Positions 24,705 through 38,200 are shown, counted from the stretch's first letter. The stretch is DNA of 64,000 bases from Phoebastria nigripes (GCA_035582835.1 JAYKAV010002946.1:424978-488977), one strand, 5' to 3'. The notes: a model not told the origin generated them from the letters alone. Program-made: numbers and translations.

Positions 24705-26375
24705 GAGTTTTGTGAGCAATCCTCTTTTCTTTATATAGTAAGATCAAGTAAGAATGCCTTTCTGTTCCAGAAATTGGACATGATGTAAAACACTTTCTCA
24801 CTCCACAGCAGGAGGAAACTGTTCTGAGCCTGCACCAGAGAGACCAACTCAGCTTTACCATACCATGATGTGGAGTACCGAACTTCATGGTCATTCCTCT
24901 GGATTCAGATCAGGGACTAAAACCTCCCATTGTTCAGATAATCACTCCAGTAACACCCCTTGGGATATTTTGATGTAAAGCTCTCTTATTTGACCTAGCA
25001 CTGTCAATCTGCTTCCCACCAAACTTTCACAGAAACTGCTAAGTATCTACCTGAGATGACAGAGCAATGATAGAGTAAAAGAAACCAACAACAACGGCAA
25101 AATTATTTCACTTTTACCTTAGGAAAGGTAAAATAAGATACATCCTTTCAAGATGGACAAAACTAAATTGAAACATCTCATATTAGCATGCTAAATGAAA
25201 AGTCTGGTAATTTTTCTCAAAACTCCCTATTGCTTTGATTCCACTCAGTGTATTTCATGAGTTTTTAGAAACAGACAGTTAGACGTCCTGTCTCTGTTCT
25301 GCCTAGGCTGTGCTTCCAGGTTTAGCTATATTTCCCACGATGTCTGTTCAAACTGCATAAAGCAGCACTTTATGTAAGTCACCTGCCTGCACACACTGAT
25401 AACAGAGTACATGCCACATGTGCAAGAACAGAAGTGCAAAGGAAAAAAGCAGCACCTTTATACCAGAGGTAGAGATATTTTAAAGTAGAACCGAACCGCA
25501 ACAACATGCTTCCCCCCTTCAGTTCCATACACAAAAGATGAAATATTTCCTTTTGACAATGCAAAAAGTTTGACTCATTTGAAATTGTTGAAAAAGATTT
25601 ATATTAATAGAAAGATGTATTTTTCTTTCACAATTCAATATAATATTTTGATTTTTAAACCCAAGCTGCCACAGAAATCCCAATTACTGCTTTGGCCTCT
25701 TAAATTTCTCCCCTTTTTAAGAAAGACTCCAATTTTGGTCTGTATCTATGTATTTTTTTGTATTAGAAAACAAGCACAATACTATGCATTATGCTTGGAT
25801 GACATACTGTATGTACTCACAAAAATCAATCTTAATATAATTCTTCTGTTCCTTAAAAATCTACTCCTATGTCTGTAAGAAACCTTAATTTGATAAGGCT
25901 GCTGATGGTCTGAGTCAAGTAGATATTACAGTTTAATTATTTCTTTGTACTTCCTCATCTGTCTGCATCCTTCCCTATTCTCACCGTATACTTAGACTGC
26001 AGTCAACATAGGTCAAGGATCTTTTGTTTGCATCAGTGGTGTTTGAAGAGTTTCTGCATGTAGTTGTATAATTCTCATCACACTGGTGTCCCATTCCCTG
26101 TTTTGGATTCTTTGGATTACAAGAGTTCTTACAAGTAGCAACTGCAATTTTAGAAATAACCACAGTGCCAATCTACAATAAATCATAATGTATGGGGGTG
26201 GAGGAGGGTGGACATATACAGAGCATACTTTAAGTAAAGAAATTAATAACCTGGAGGATTAAATAATAACCTGTGACTGCTTTTGTCATTCATTTAAGTT
26301 TTTTATTTCACCTTCCTTTACTACATATGGCATTAAATCTCATACTACTTAACAGCTATTGGTGTATAATTACAG

Positions 26376-26516
26376 GTACCCAGGAATATCTGTGTTTCAT
26401 GCAGCCCAGCTCTCCTCAGGGAGATAGATACCTTGAATCAGCAACTCTTGATTCCTTCAAAAGCTGGTTAAGACAAAAAGAAGAGGTTGTTACAGATTAC
26501 TCTGCTCTCTGTTCAG
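26376..26516 (+). other. Weak candidate cassette exon (47 codons)
   Basis: A 141-base open segment lies between an acceptor-like ATAATTACAG and a good donor CAG/GTAATC. The frame of the surrounding 148-codon open stretch (26273-26719) makes both junctions phase 1, so the segment could be included or skipped without shifting a frame. Its translation has mixed, protein-like composition (for example DSFKSWLRQKEEVVTDYSAL). A CTTAAC branch-like site lies about 23 bases before the acceptor. Against it, the pyrimidine tract is poor, I recognise no family, and no neighbouring exon is visible. It is most likely chance, but is the best exon-like stretch that I found. Confidence 0.15.
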
Positions 26517-27481
26517 GTAATCTCCTTCCTGCTCCTTCAGTTCTAGTAATGGTGTCACTACTATTCAATCAAATTAAAGGACTAGTCAGCATTGGACATG
26601 AAACATTTCAGCTGAAGGCCTCAAGCAATCATTTATTCTCTGCTCCTGCATTCAGTCTATGTACCTATTCCAGGAGAAGACAATACTCATTGCCAAAGTA
26701 CTCTATTTTAAAAAGTTAAGTCGTCAACTACCAGACAATAGCTTAAGGCATTTTTGATCAAGACCCAAACTAATCAGTTTACCATGAAAGATTTCAAGTT
26801 AATAAACTTCCCTTTTATTTTCAGAGGAGCCCTCATTTTGCAATTTTAACACTTTTTGAAATGTGATTGATTTATTGTTCTGTCATGTTATTTATTGGAT
26901 AATATGATAAATTCAATACAATTCATCATAGTATTCTATAAATATTGCAACAAATTATTAAAGCAATAAAATCTCGTGGCAGAAATTTAATGAGATCATG
27001 TCACATTTGTGTTAAAGCCAAGTGATAAATTGTGACATCTGCAGTGGCTGTCACCACCTTAAAAGGAAAAGTCTGCACTTTCAAATCTTGGATTCTCTTA
27101 GCACAAAGCAAAAGTCTAAATCTCAACTTGGAGCTACTAGACAGAAGCAGCGCAACAGAAAATATTAAATGTATATGTCTAGCTGCACACTAGTCTTTCC
27201 TCTAGTAACGTATACTAGTCCTGCCTGGATGCCATTTAGTGTGAAATTCATATTTGAATGAAAATGAAATTTCAGCAGTATAGGGTAGACCTATATTTAC
27301 AGATTTATTGGGTGCATTTCCTTCTTAGTTTAATGGGTTTCAAATCACTGATTTAATTCAGCCATTTTTTTTTAAGAAAATACTTTCGTAGTACTATTGT
27401 TCTTTAATTTTCTTCTGCCAGATAGAGCTAATACAGCCTATAGAAAAGCTAATCACTGTTATCCTGTTGTCATACAAGTCA

Positions 27482-27487
<6 letters not shown>

Positions 27488-27517
<30 letters not shown>

Positions 27518-27522
27518 NAAAA
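27488..27522. repeat. Poly-A tract (30 A, N, 4 A)
   Basis: Thirty A, one N at 27518 and four more A. The ambiguous base suggests that the tract length is not resolved. Confidence 0.95.
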
Positions 27523-29722
27523 GGATGCCACACCATTTACTTACAAGTCTGGAAAGGAATCTATATTCATATGTATTATATTAGGTGACAGTTGTAGGAA
27601 CTGCTTATGGGGCTAGCTACTCTTTTTGTAGATGTATACGCATGCAAACACACAATTACTTGCTGCAGATATGCTTAACAATAAGTTGATATCAAGTCTA
27701 ACGTGCACCTGGTCATTTTTTCCTCTGAGTGTTGTATGAGCAACTAAGGTAGCCTGCGTCTCACAGATTTACTCAAATACTTTTATAAATGGAAGAGAAG
27801 ATTTAGTAGGTCTTACCATTATTCAACCTGAGTACTAAATCTTTTATTATTAAACGTTCTCCTAATTGTCTTCTGGAGGAGTTCAAAGTTCCAGTGATTC
27901 ATTCAGAATCTCTTCCTACTTATTAAAAATCAAGTAATCCGATAAAGGAGCAGAAAGCAAACTATGCGAATTAGAGACCCAATCCCCTCCCAACCAAACT
28001 CCTTTTAAAAAACAGATTGCAATCCATTCATAGATTAATTGAGGCTTCAATTTACCCCATCACACTTCTTCACTTCATTAGACTGTAACAATAGAAAACT
28101 ATTATACCTTCTGTGAACCAATTTCTAGAATGAAATGCAGTATGTGCATTTATAAGCACATTGCAATACTCAAACAGGTGTTAACTGTACATACCTCAAA
28201 ATATAAGCTCTTTGAAGTCTCAAGGACTTTATTATTTTTAAAATAAGCATTCAGAAAAAACACAAACCAGTTGTGAAGTGGCATTAAATGAGACAAATTA
28301 TGGGTTTTTTTAAATATTTTAAAGAAATTGATCATACTAGAAAGAGAAGAGAAAACAAAATATATGCATTTTAATATGCAACTGAGAATTCTAAAATTAA
28401 TTTATTTGTTGCATGTATTAATTTTACTAACTCTAAAATTTCAGATGAGTATGATATTAGCAACAGGTTGGGTCTTTGTCCTATTCCTTTATCATGGTAG
28501 CACGAAGCATATTTTTGTGCATCACAGCAACTGCCAGCCAGCCCTGTCCTCAATGCTTTCAACAGATCAGTAACTCTTCACTTTGGGTTATCGGAATAAA
28601 ACATTACCTTCTGTCATGTAAAATTTTTTGGACCAGAGTAAAGACTGAAAATGTTTCATTCTGAAGCAAGTTTCTCTTCCTACATCCCCAAGCAAAGCTA
28701 GCAGTTGTAACCATGAGCTCTTAAGCTATTGAACTTGATACAAAAACCTAAGGTTGGGCCATATCCTCAGACACACACTTACACTCACTTGTACTTGCCC
28801 TCTCATGGCACAACCTAAAATCTACAGAAGACCCAACCCTCACCTTACCTGTACTTTTGTTTAACAAGGATTCATGCTTTGGGGTTTCATTTTTTAATGT
28901 TGCCACCCTGTGGTCATTCATGGCAAAGGCAAAACTGTTCTCCACAAAACATATTAGGGAAAATAAGTTGGGAATTCAAAGAGCAACCCTTTATAGTTTA
29001 AGAATCTGGACACTTTAGATAAAGTTATGTGGGCAATCCCACAATTTCAGAACAGCCATTTAATTTTCTATAGTTCTGTAGGAATCTTATGTATTGACTT
29101 CAATCAAGCGAGTCTTCTGTTTCTTAATCTTAGTTGCAGCGACATCCTGAACCTAGAGCACAAGAAGTTATTCACAGGAACACTACTCCAGCATGAAGTT
29201 CACTGCCTTACCTGTGTCAGTTTTGCCATCAACTGTCCTTATAGGTATAAATGAATTAATAATTTGGTTTTTTCTTAACTTGCCATCTCCCAAGAAAAAC
29301 AAATCTATCTTGACCCTGTAATTTCTTCCATTCTTTCAAACTGTAAGATTCCTTACTGCATACTTCTGGCCACGAATATTCTCTGTGCTCGTGCTTCTTT
29401 CCCTTTCTGTATGCAAGGGGAATTGACACATTCAGTCTTGTTTTCAATAATTAAAACATAAATCAAAACCCCACAAACTCAACTTCTAACTCAGTCTAAT
29501 TATACAACATTTTGTAAAAACCTAGTGAGAGAGAAGTATTCATTTAAGAGCTGTAGCTAGTCATTATTTTGTTAGGCACAAAAAAAACTACTCAATTAAC
29601 ATTTATCTTTATACCAGTTCCCAGTAAAGTTATTTACTGTTATTACAGATTATCTTGCTTTTGCAAGTTTTACTGTTGAGATACTTGTTTCCAACTGTTG
29701 AAATACTTGATTACAACAGAAA

Positions 29723-29735
29723 GGGGGGGGGGGGG
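29723..29735. repeat. Poly-G homopolymer (13 G)
   Basis: Thirteen G bases preceded by AA. Confidence 0.95.
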
Positions 29736-30023
29736 AACCCACACAAAAAAACGACATCTAAATTTCACTCCAATAGCTGTGTAGGTACCAGGAATAAATA
29801 AAACTAGCAATATCTTATCTACCTTCTCGATCTCCATAAAAGGTCTAATGAAGAAAGGTGATTTAAATAATTTTATTTTGCTCTTTTGTAGTTTTGGAGC
29901 ATTCTTAAAGTGTAGTCATTTAGAAAATGAGCGCCCTGATAGCCAGTACACTCCTCCTAAGCATGGGTGGACTGTGTTTCCCCGAGAAAAGCAGAAGCAA
30001 CCCTAAAATACCTTTCAGACCAA

Positions 30024-30066
30024 GGATTAGGGCATTCACCTGTAGGGTGGGAGGAGAGTTAAACAA
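30024..30066 (+). mobile_element. Possible ancient SINE-like scrap
   Basis: The words TTAGGGCATTCACCTG and GGGTGGGAG resemble, from memory, the tRNA-like head of an old dispersed amniote repeat that is common in turtles and crocodilians. The match is only about 40 bases and I see no following body, so this is a weak call. Confidence 0.2.
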
Positions 30067-33000
30067 GGAGACCACTGAGCCTGCGGTGCACATCCCTGCA
30101 CAAGTGCTCTAAACACTTTATTCCCTTGCCAAGCAAAATTTGAATAAAGTAATTTTCATCCATGCCTTAGTTTCCTTTGTGTCTCTGAAATTTTTCATTA
30201 ACAACATAACACTACTTTAGGACTATGCTTTTTGTGGGTGTGGAAAGGATAGCTGATACTCGCGTACTGTACACAAACACATTTATTTCAGCCTGGCTTG
30301 ACCTGATCATTTTTAAAGTTTTCTGTCTACCCACTGAACTGAAGAGTGAATTATTCTTACAGCCTGAATGAAACTCTCCACGAATATTCTCTGCTAGTTC
30401 TATCTTCACAAGTTCTACAGAGTTAAGCGAATGATAGTCTTCCATATTTCATTTGTAAACCTCTTTATGAGGATGTAGATCATTAAATGAAATAACGAAA
30501 TGTCAGATACTTCCCTTTCTTCATTAACACAAAAATATCTAATTCCTTCTGCATAGCTAGACCAGTTGAGCACCCTGAATCAAGAGTTCACATAATTATA
30601 GGAAATTTGCATAGAAAGAAGAATGCAGCAAGCTTTTCACAAATCAGAAGGACTCTTGACAGCATGAAAGCAATAGAAGATTTCTTTTTAGCTAAATCAG
30701 GTTAATGACTGGTTCTCCTCTCATACATTTTTATCAACTCTAAGTTTTTAAATATCTTTCTAATCCCCCAGTCATCATGAAGGTGCACTGACCCTCAGCT
30801 TTACCAAGATGTAACTTCAATTACACTAGTCCGTGAAAAAGTTAATTAGAATATACTTCCATAGCAGTAGAATATAGAAGCAGTATAAATGAGGACATAG
30901 AAAAAGGAGATGATGTGATGGTAGACTAGTAAAAAGGACTCTAACTATGAATTAATCAACCTAAAAACCACACAAAACAACCCCTCTCTCATTGTTACAA
31001 TATCACATCTTTAAAATTTCCATTGCTCGTTTCTGTAATGTCATCAGTAAACAGCATTCTGATACTCAAACTCAGATGTGGCCTCAGAGTTCATTTAATG
31101 CATTGTATTCATATAAGGCATTCATTATTTCTACCTATTTCATCAGCCCTTTCCATTGATACGTAATAGAAACCCTCATTCAAAACACTAATGAAGAGTG
31201 CCTATCATGTAAGGCCGACTAAGCTGGTTGCTGAATCCAAATGAACAGCCAGCCAAGCCTCTACTCCATATAACTGGATGAATTGGATACACAGAGAGAA
31301 AGAGGATGCATGAGTAAAAGTTTCAGGGATTTGGGCCTCCAAACACAGATGATCCAAATTCAGTTATGTTGCCAGTAGATAAGAAGCATAACACAGAGCC
31401 TAGAGAGAAGTTCCTAGTAGTCATAAAATTATCAAAAAATTAGACTTTCTTGAAACACTATGGTTATGGTTATAGATTTTGAGGAAATATTTTTATCTAT
31501 GTTACAGAAAATGCTATGTAATTTACAGAACTCCAAAAGTGTGCTATATTAGTCATTTCACAAAATTTGACACCAGGTAACTGAAGTCATTTTATGCTCC
31601 CCTGCTTCTTTTTTTTTTTGTGTGTTTTTCCACTTTCTGAACAGTACATTTGTCTCAGGGTAACAGTGTACTCCACATAGTAACACTGCATTCTAGAAAT
31701 TTCTTTTCATTGATTTATTTTATCATCATAATTGTATATATACAGTACACAAGAATATGGTGGATGTCCTATCCAGAACCTAGCTATATCATTATATGTA
31801 CAATGTGTTGATGTGACCAACTTTGGAGTAAACAGGCAGCTTAAAGCAAAACGGAAGAAACCGTTAAAGGAGAAGCAGCTGGTGGATTGAGCAGGTGATT
31901 AGACAACAGATAGAATTTTAGTGTTCCCAGCAAAAATATTTTAAAAGAATGCTATCAAATTGAATTGTTACTTCAACAAGGAGAAGAGAAAGGCAAAGGA
32001 CACTTGGTGAATATTAGCAAAAAAAGCTAGCCTTATTGGTAGACAGCAGTGATCTACAGTTCTGCATAATAGGCTCCCCGCTCTATAAATCTGCTCTACT
32101 CNGCAGCACTTTCCTGAGAACGTGATATATTTCTAAAAAGTTCCATCTAAATGTCACCCTGAAAGCTTGCCGTGCTGAGGACCATTCTAAATGTCAGAAC
32201 AGTCTCACGCGACCTATTACTGAATTTAGGATTAGTCTGTGCCACATTTTCCTAAAATGAGTTTCTAAGACTAAGTTATGCATTTGGAATTTGGATTTTG
32301 ATCTGTGCCGTTATCCAGTCTCCTTGCCTTCAAAAGTACAGAATTTTTTCAGTTCACCTCAGTTTTCAAGGCTCAATGTGCTTGGAAGGAGCAATGAGAC
32401 ATGTTACAGTGGAACACGTTCCTCCTGCATCCTTTGAAAGAATTAATCTAAATCATGGCTGCATTTTCGATTTTTATCTTTGCACAGGTACCAATTCCTT
32501 TACAGAATGCAGAGGAAAGTACACTTCATTAGCTCAACTGTCCACAGAACTGAACATGGAGAGACACAAAAAAGCTGGATCTGTACAGCTCTCATAACAC
32601 AGAAACAGACACAATCTTTAAACACCTTCTGGGGAAAAAAAAAAAAGTGATTGAAATTCGTTAGACATCTAAACTTGACCTAACCAAGATAAAAAAGNCT
32701 ATTCATGCATTAAAATGAAGGCACAAGTATATCAAAGGGGGGAAAAAAATTACTGAAAATAAGTATGGAATTAAAGACTTTCACAGTTCGTACTCACATG
32801 AAGAAGATGCATGCATTAGCTTATAAAAGAACACCACCTAGTTTTCAATGGATTTATAAAATGATTCGTGTTATGTTCACTTTTTTGTCTCCATAATTAT
32901 TAGCATCCGTTTACTCCTTAGTGTCAACTCATCCCATGTTAATTATCAGAAAATCAAAGCTGGGAGAACCCTTGACAGAGGAATGGATTCCTTGGTATAT

Positions 33001-33223
33001 AGGGCACAAACTCTATTTAAAGCTTTTCCGGGGTTTGGTACCTTCATAAAATCTTTCTTGGCAAATTCTGTGGGTTTTAGTAAGAAGTGAGCTTAAGCTG
33101 AAGCTTTACCCTTGAGAAACTTGATTCTCTTTTACAAAATACTTTTTCACAAAACTTGTAGTTTTGCTTTGAGTATTCTACCACTATCCAGACTGACTAA
33201 AATTAACATGAAGTTTAAAAGAA

Positions 33224-33241
33224 AGTTTCATTAATGAAACT
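33224..33241. repeat. 18-base perfect palindrome
   Basis: AGTTTCATTAATGAAACT equals its own reverse complement. Fewer than one such site is expected by chance in a window this size. The centre ATTAAT is the type of core bound by homeodomain dimers, but no function can be assigned. Confidence 0.9.
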
Positions 33242-35137
33242 GACAGATTAAAAAAAATGCATTCTGTGCCATATTCTACAAAAAGTTATTTAGACTGCAA
33301 GAATGTTTTATTACAGAACATATGACCATCTAATTCAAGAATAAATCTTGATACACATATCTGAAGGAGCACAATTGAGGACTATGCAACGGGCAGCTTC
33401 AGCGGCAGCAGCATCTGGCTTGTGACCACCAAACTATATAATGTTCTTTGAACAACTTTTTCTAAGGAAAGAACAGCACTTAAGAAAACAAACAGGGCAA
33501 AACTATAATACAATATTCTAGTCTGAGCTTAATTGCTATGCAAGCTATACTAAATAAAACATCAAAGTAAGGTTTAAGTAGGACTTAAGGGAATCATAAG
33601 CCATATGCTGGCCCTCTGAACCAAAACTAATTTCATCTTAAAGACTATATGGGTCATTGTCATAACAGTTTGGACGAGAAAATTGAATTAGGGGGACACT
33701 ATTCATCTCATAATGCTAATAGTAGTCCTTATCACTTATTACTGTAATACAAGGTAGCCCACAAACTAGAGAGGGTATATGGAAGAGGTTAATAGCACAA
33801 TCATCTATTATTATACAGAGTACAGTTAGTACTCTGCCAAATTCACTGCATTAGATTTTATTTAGTGTTACTCTACTGCATCCTGCATTACCAAGTGTAA
33901 AATAAATTGCACTTTTATAACACAGTTTTCTGACTTCTATTTATTAGAAATACTTTTACTGTTTTCAGACAAAATATGTAGAAATAGTCAAAAAGGCATG
34001 TGTTGTTAGTCTCTCACGTCTGTCATAAAGTACTTAAAACATAATTTGAAAACATTGAAAACTTCCTTTGCTTGTTCTATTGCACACATGCACTGGGTTA
34101 AAATATGTTAGGTAATTCCACAAATTTTACCTTGCAATTTCATTGTATTACTACAGAAATCCTACCTGTGATTTTTAAAGAAGCTTTTAAGAGTTCATTC
34201 TGTACTAAACCATCGAGTAGCTATGCTTTATACACTGTCACATGGTCAGTGTATCTGACAGATTAAACACCACCACCATCAGAACTCACCTTCAGCTAAA
34301 GGTAGGAACATATTAAGCTTCAAGAGAAGCTGAAAGCAGCATTCATGTTCATGTTTTGGGCCTTCTACTTACTGCTTCAGTTTCTAGCAATCTTGGGCAT
34401 CACACTCACGTGACCCTTTTCTGTAGGAAGTGGACCCGTGCAGAAACACGGAGACAGAGCAAGTTGCAACAGAATAAGCCAGCATCACCACAGTAGTGGT
34501 TCCCTAACAAACACACCAAGATCAAACCATAGGACGCGTGTTTATATTCCAGAATATTAACCAACTTCTTTCATCACCTTAGGAAACTAAGGCAGGCTAT
34601 TCCAGAATTGTCCACTACAACATTTTATGCTGTCCACCTCCTTAACATAAATACACTGGCAGAAATCCCACCGATTCTCAAAAAATTGAAGTAAAGCTTG
34701 CACAGACTTTCATTGGGATTAGTTCATCTTCAGCTATTGCTTGACCCTCCTGCATGCTCTCTGGGTGTTATGTGACAGTAAACACACAGAATGACTCTAA
34801 CCTGTCAGTTTAACTTTGGAAGATATTACTGAAATGTCCTTGTTCATCAATCCATGGCAGTCATCTACCTGGGGACCTAAAGTCTGAGAATTACAGGTCA
34901 CGTTACTATACATGGGCACTAAGATCCATGCAATATAAAGCATGTAGCCAAAGCTGCCAAAGTGCACGCTGAAAAATGACCTCCCTCCTGTCTCAAGAGA
35001 AAGACTCTGAACAGGTGACAGATGACCAATAGGCTGGATCATGTTCCATATATTTCAGGTGCTTTTTTTGTTGGATCAGTATGCAGTTTTCAAGTATTTA
35101 CAGGTAAAGTCCTAAAGATTTTTGAAAGGGAACAGCT

Positions 35138-35158
35138 AAAAAAAAAAAAAAAAAAAAA
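35138..35158. repeat. Poly-A homopolymer (21 A)
   Basis: Twenty-one A bases. Confidence 0.9.
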
Positions 35159-36049
35159 TTCATACAAAGTAGATTCTTGATATGATACTTTGAGGTATAA
35201 CAAGAGGGGTATATAACTGATATAGGGTCACCCAAAACTTTGTTGCTTTTTTTTCCTTAAAGCATCATGAAAGCAGAACACACTCACACCGGACGACTGC
35301 ACGCTTCAGTTCAAAGCGGGGACTTCAACCTCACTGTCCCAACACGTGCCACAGTGCTCAAGCTATTGGCTGTTATAAGATACTCCCCCCACAATGTTTT
35401 CTGTGAAAAACCTAACTCATTCTGATGAGGAAATAGTCTTTTTAAAACATACTCATTTATACCAAAAGAATTTTCTGTACTAAATACCTGTATTTTTTTT
35501 ATTGAGTTTTAAATACCCAGCTGGTTGGGGGAGGTGGTGTATGTGCGTTTAAACCAGGTCCTTTGATTTGCAGGAAACTATTCGGATGTTAAAGCAAGGA
35601 CGGGCTTAAGAGGAGCTGTGAGGGTCTGGTTTTGTTGGGTTTTTACCCTGCAGGAGCTGTGGGGTCTTGAGGAGAGGCAAAAGGCTCAGCTCAGGTCTAT
35701 ACTTCAGCATCTGTTTTCAAATGTGAGGAATTCCGGTACTTACTATTAGGAGGACGATTTGCACCGGAGAAGAAAGCAGAAAAACCATGCTGTTTTCTAC
35801 CAAAGAAGCAGAAAATCCTCTTTAAGCAGAGGCTGGCATTTGAAGAGTAGTGACCGCATTTTCCTGGGAGGTTAAATACTGCCTGGCGATGCTCCTGACG
35901 AAGTAGCGACTCCAGCTCACTGAAGAAAAAACCATGCCGAGATACTCCTAACTGCAAGGTGGGGGCAGATAACTGGAGCGAGGGGAGAAGTTTTCCCAGT
36001 AGCAGTAGTGGGAAGAGCAGAGAGGTGAAGCTGAGCCTGGGAGATGGGG

Positions 36050-36310
36050 CCTGCTGCTCCTACCCCTGCCAAACATGGCCGCTTCCGCCCCTGGCTGCAC
36101 ACCAGGCCCTGGCAGGCAGGGCCGGCCTCACAGGCACCGCAGCCCTGCTTCAGCCTGGCTGCAGCCTCACATTCGGGCACCCCAAACCTCGGCCCAGTGA
36201 TGGGGCTGGGGCTGCCCAGCTCAGCCCCTCTGCCGGCGAGGCCTGGTCCTGCCCTGCCGGGCAGCCCTGTGGCACGGCAGGGCACCTCAGCGCTGGCACA
36301 GTGAGCTACT
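36050..36310. other. GC-rich patch, not a clear CpG island
   Basis: This block stands out sharply from its AT-rich surroundings, at roughly two-thirds G+C. I count about 12 CpG in about 260 bases, giving an observed/expected ratio near 0.4, below the usual 0.6 threshold. Three overlapping frames (35917-36285 minus, 35959-36339 plus, 36044-36304 plus) are open because GC-rich DNA has few stops. Their Ala/Gly/Pro-rich translations show no domain. A YY1-like AACATGGCCGC word lies near 36071. It could be an old gene-conversion patch or a weak regulatory region. Confidence 0.6.
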
Positions 36311-36339
36311 GCTTCGTTTTTAAACTCTTTCTGACCTGA

Positions 36340-36830
36340 TTTGAAGCGGATCTGCTACCATCATCCTCACCCTCTCCCAATACTCCAGGATTTCTCAGGC
36401 AAGAGGAGTGCCTTCTCTACCTGGATAAAAAAAGTTATTTTATCTCAAACTCTTCTTTTAAAAATAAGGGCAATCTTGTTTTTATACTCCACCTTTGCTT
36501 CTCTCATCAATTTTATACTCCCTCAACTTCTTTCTCTATTCCTCCCAGCCTTTTCTTGGATCTCTACCTCTCACAATTTTTTCCTCTTATCTGCAATTGC
36601 ATTTTGTACTTACTTGTTCACCCACTTTGGCCTTCTCCCCCTCCACTCATACTGTATTTATTGCTCCATGACACACATCACCTGTGGGCAGACGTTAACT
36701 CATCTTTCAACACTTTCCATTTCCCTTCTGCGTTCCTCCTTTATATTGTTTCATCCCCTTTGATTTCACCTGGCACTGCACACATCCAGCCAGCATTTCT
36801 CTCTTGAACTTCAGCTCTATCTAATTCTTT
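36340..36830. other. Pyrimidine-rich stretch
   Basis: The plus strand is dominated by C and T for about 490 bases. This leaves a 140-codon frame (36341-36763) rich in Leu, Ser, Phe and His that looks like composition, not a protein. It begins right after the GC-rich patch. I recognise no repeat family. Confidence 0.6.
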
Positions 36831-38181
36831 GTATTCCTAACAGAAGATCAAAACAGATCCTGGCTACGATTCAGGTGCCAGCGTCCCCACGTCCTACAAA
36901 GTGTTGGTGCGACATTTCCACTGCGCTCACTAAGCACACAGCTGCACTGTGCTGAGTACACGGGCAGGTGACTGCAGGAGCAGACTTCTCCGCACTGTCA
37001 CTTGCAATGCAAAGGAGATACTATGCTGGCAAGTAAAAGAGCACAAGAAAGCAAAACGAAGAAAAATACGTAACAGTGAATACAAAGAACAAAGCGGAAA
37101 GGCAAGAAATATAGAGAGATAACAGGCTCAGCAATATTATCCTACAAGTAGAACACGTTTCCACCTTAAAGCAAAAACAAACAAACAAAAACTCCCACAA
37201 AACCAAAAAAACCCACACCACCTCAACTCCATATGAAAAAGCCAAGTGTAGAAACTTTTTTGTAGAAATGAATAGTTCTAAAACACTTCGGATTATGTAT
37301 TTTAAAATTTGGTCGTAATAACACCAAATATATGTCCACCCAAGCTACTGCAGTACCTCACGCTGACAACTCTGGGTCTTTAGACATTGTTCTATGTTAT
37401 GTGTTTTGCCCTCTTACGGTACACTGCTGGCTCTCCCTGAGAGACCTGCCTCTGACCAGCAAGGTGCTCTGGCCTCTCTGGCCACCAGCCTGGGGCACCA
37501 CCACAGCTGTCACTCACCATGTGAGCAGCACCATGCTGCTATGCTGACCCAGCCATGACATGCAACTCCCCAGCAGCCAAAAGTTCAAAAACAATCAGCT
37601 CTGGCTCCCCTTTTAAATGTTGTGCAAACTCTTATTATAGTCTTAAGAGAGTCTTTTACACTAATTCATACATTGCCTATTTGGTTACAGAGCTTGATCG
37701 TATACTCGGATACTAATCGAGCTTCCAATATGTGTAGCAGCTCATACACTATTCTTATTATTGTTGAGGAGGGGGGAGCAATGAAAAACTGAATATCCTA
37801 TTAAATCAATTAGATTATAAGTACTCTGTTTTTGCTTCTCTCTACTAATTATTCCAGTCTGCCAATATGACCAGTGTCAGCACAGTTTCACATACCAGAT
37901 CATGATAATTAGCAGCACAAACTTCTGATCTCTGATGTAGGAATTTTCACCAATTAACAAGTTAACAGTTAATTAGGCTCAAACCAAAAAAAATCTCATC
38001 ATCTGATGCTTGTGCAGCCTGAAATTCTCAATTACACTGTGGTAGTCTAGTTGCAAGGAGCAAGGCAGGTAAGGAGCTATGAAGCAAGGCAGATTGGAAA
38101 CTTCAGCATCTGGGAGGTGCTGTGAAACATCGGGCAGGTGCTGACATTACAACTGATAACAATACAACAGAATTAATTTTT

Positions 38182-38200
38182 GCTTTCCTTAAAGGAAAGC
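38182..38200. repeat. 19-base odd palindrome
   Basis: GCTTTCCTTAAAGGAAAGC has perfect 9-base arms around one central A. It holds two inverted ETS-type cores (TTCC and GGAA), five bases apart. About one such structure is expected by chance per window. Confidence 0.7.

Larger units (their letters stand above)
16541..26375. other. Unique AT-rich non-coding DNA
   Basis: Nearly 10 kb with no gene that I can support. It holds T-runs at 17074-17103, 19089-19156, 21533-21547 and 24029-24042, a run of 18 A at 17598-17615, small microsatellites at 22685-22699, 23342-23359, 24149-24170 and 24682-24704, and a slightly GC-richer patch at about 23700-23900. Single N bases lie at 16689, 20338 and 21881. 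Confidence 0.6.
26517..35950. other. Unique AT-rich non-coding DNA
   Basis: I see no gene. It contains poly-A tracts at 27488-27522 and 35138-35158, a G-run at 29723-29735, a possible ancient interspersed repeat scrap at 30024-30066, and an 18-base perfect palindrome at 33224-33241. Single N bases lie at 27518, 32102 and 32698. Confidence 0.6.

Noticed and set aside
35917..36339. Possible GC-rich first exon or CpG-island promoter
   Set aside because: The hand-counted CpG observed/expected ratio is near 0.4, the frames are Ala/Pro/Gly-rich on both strands, and no donor-bounded coding segment is evident. Kept only as a compositional patch.
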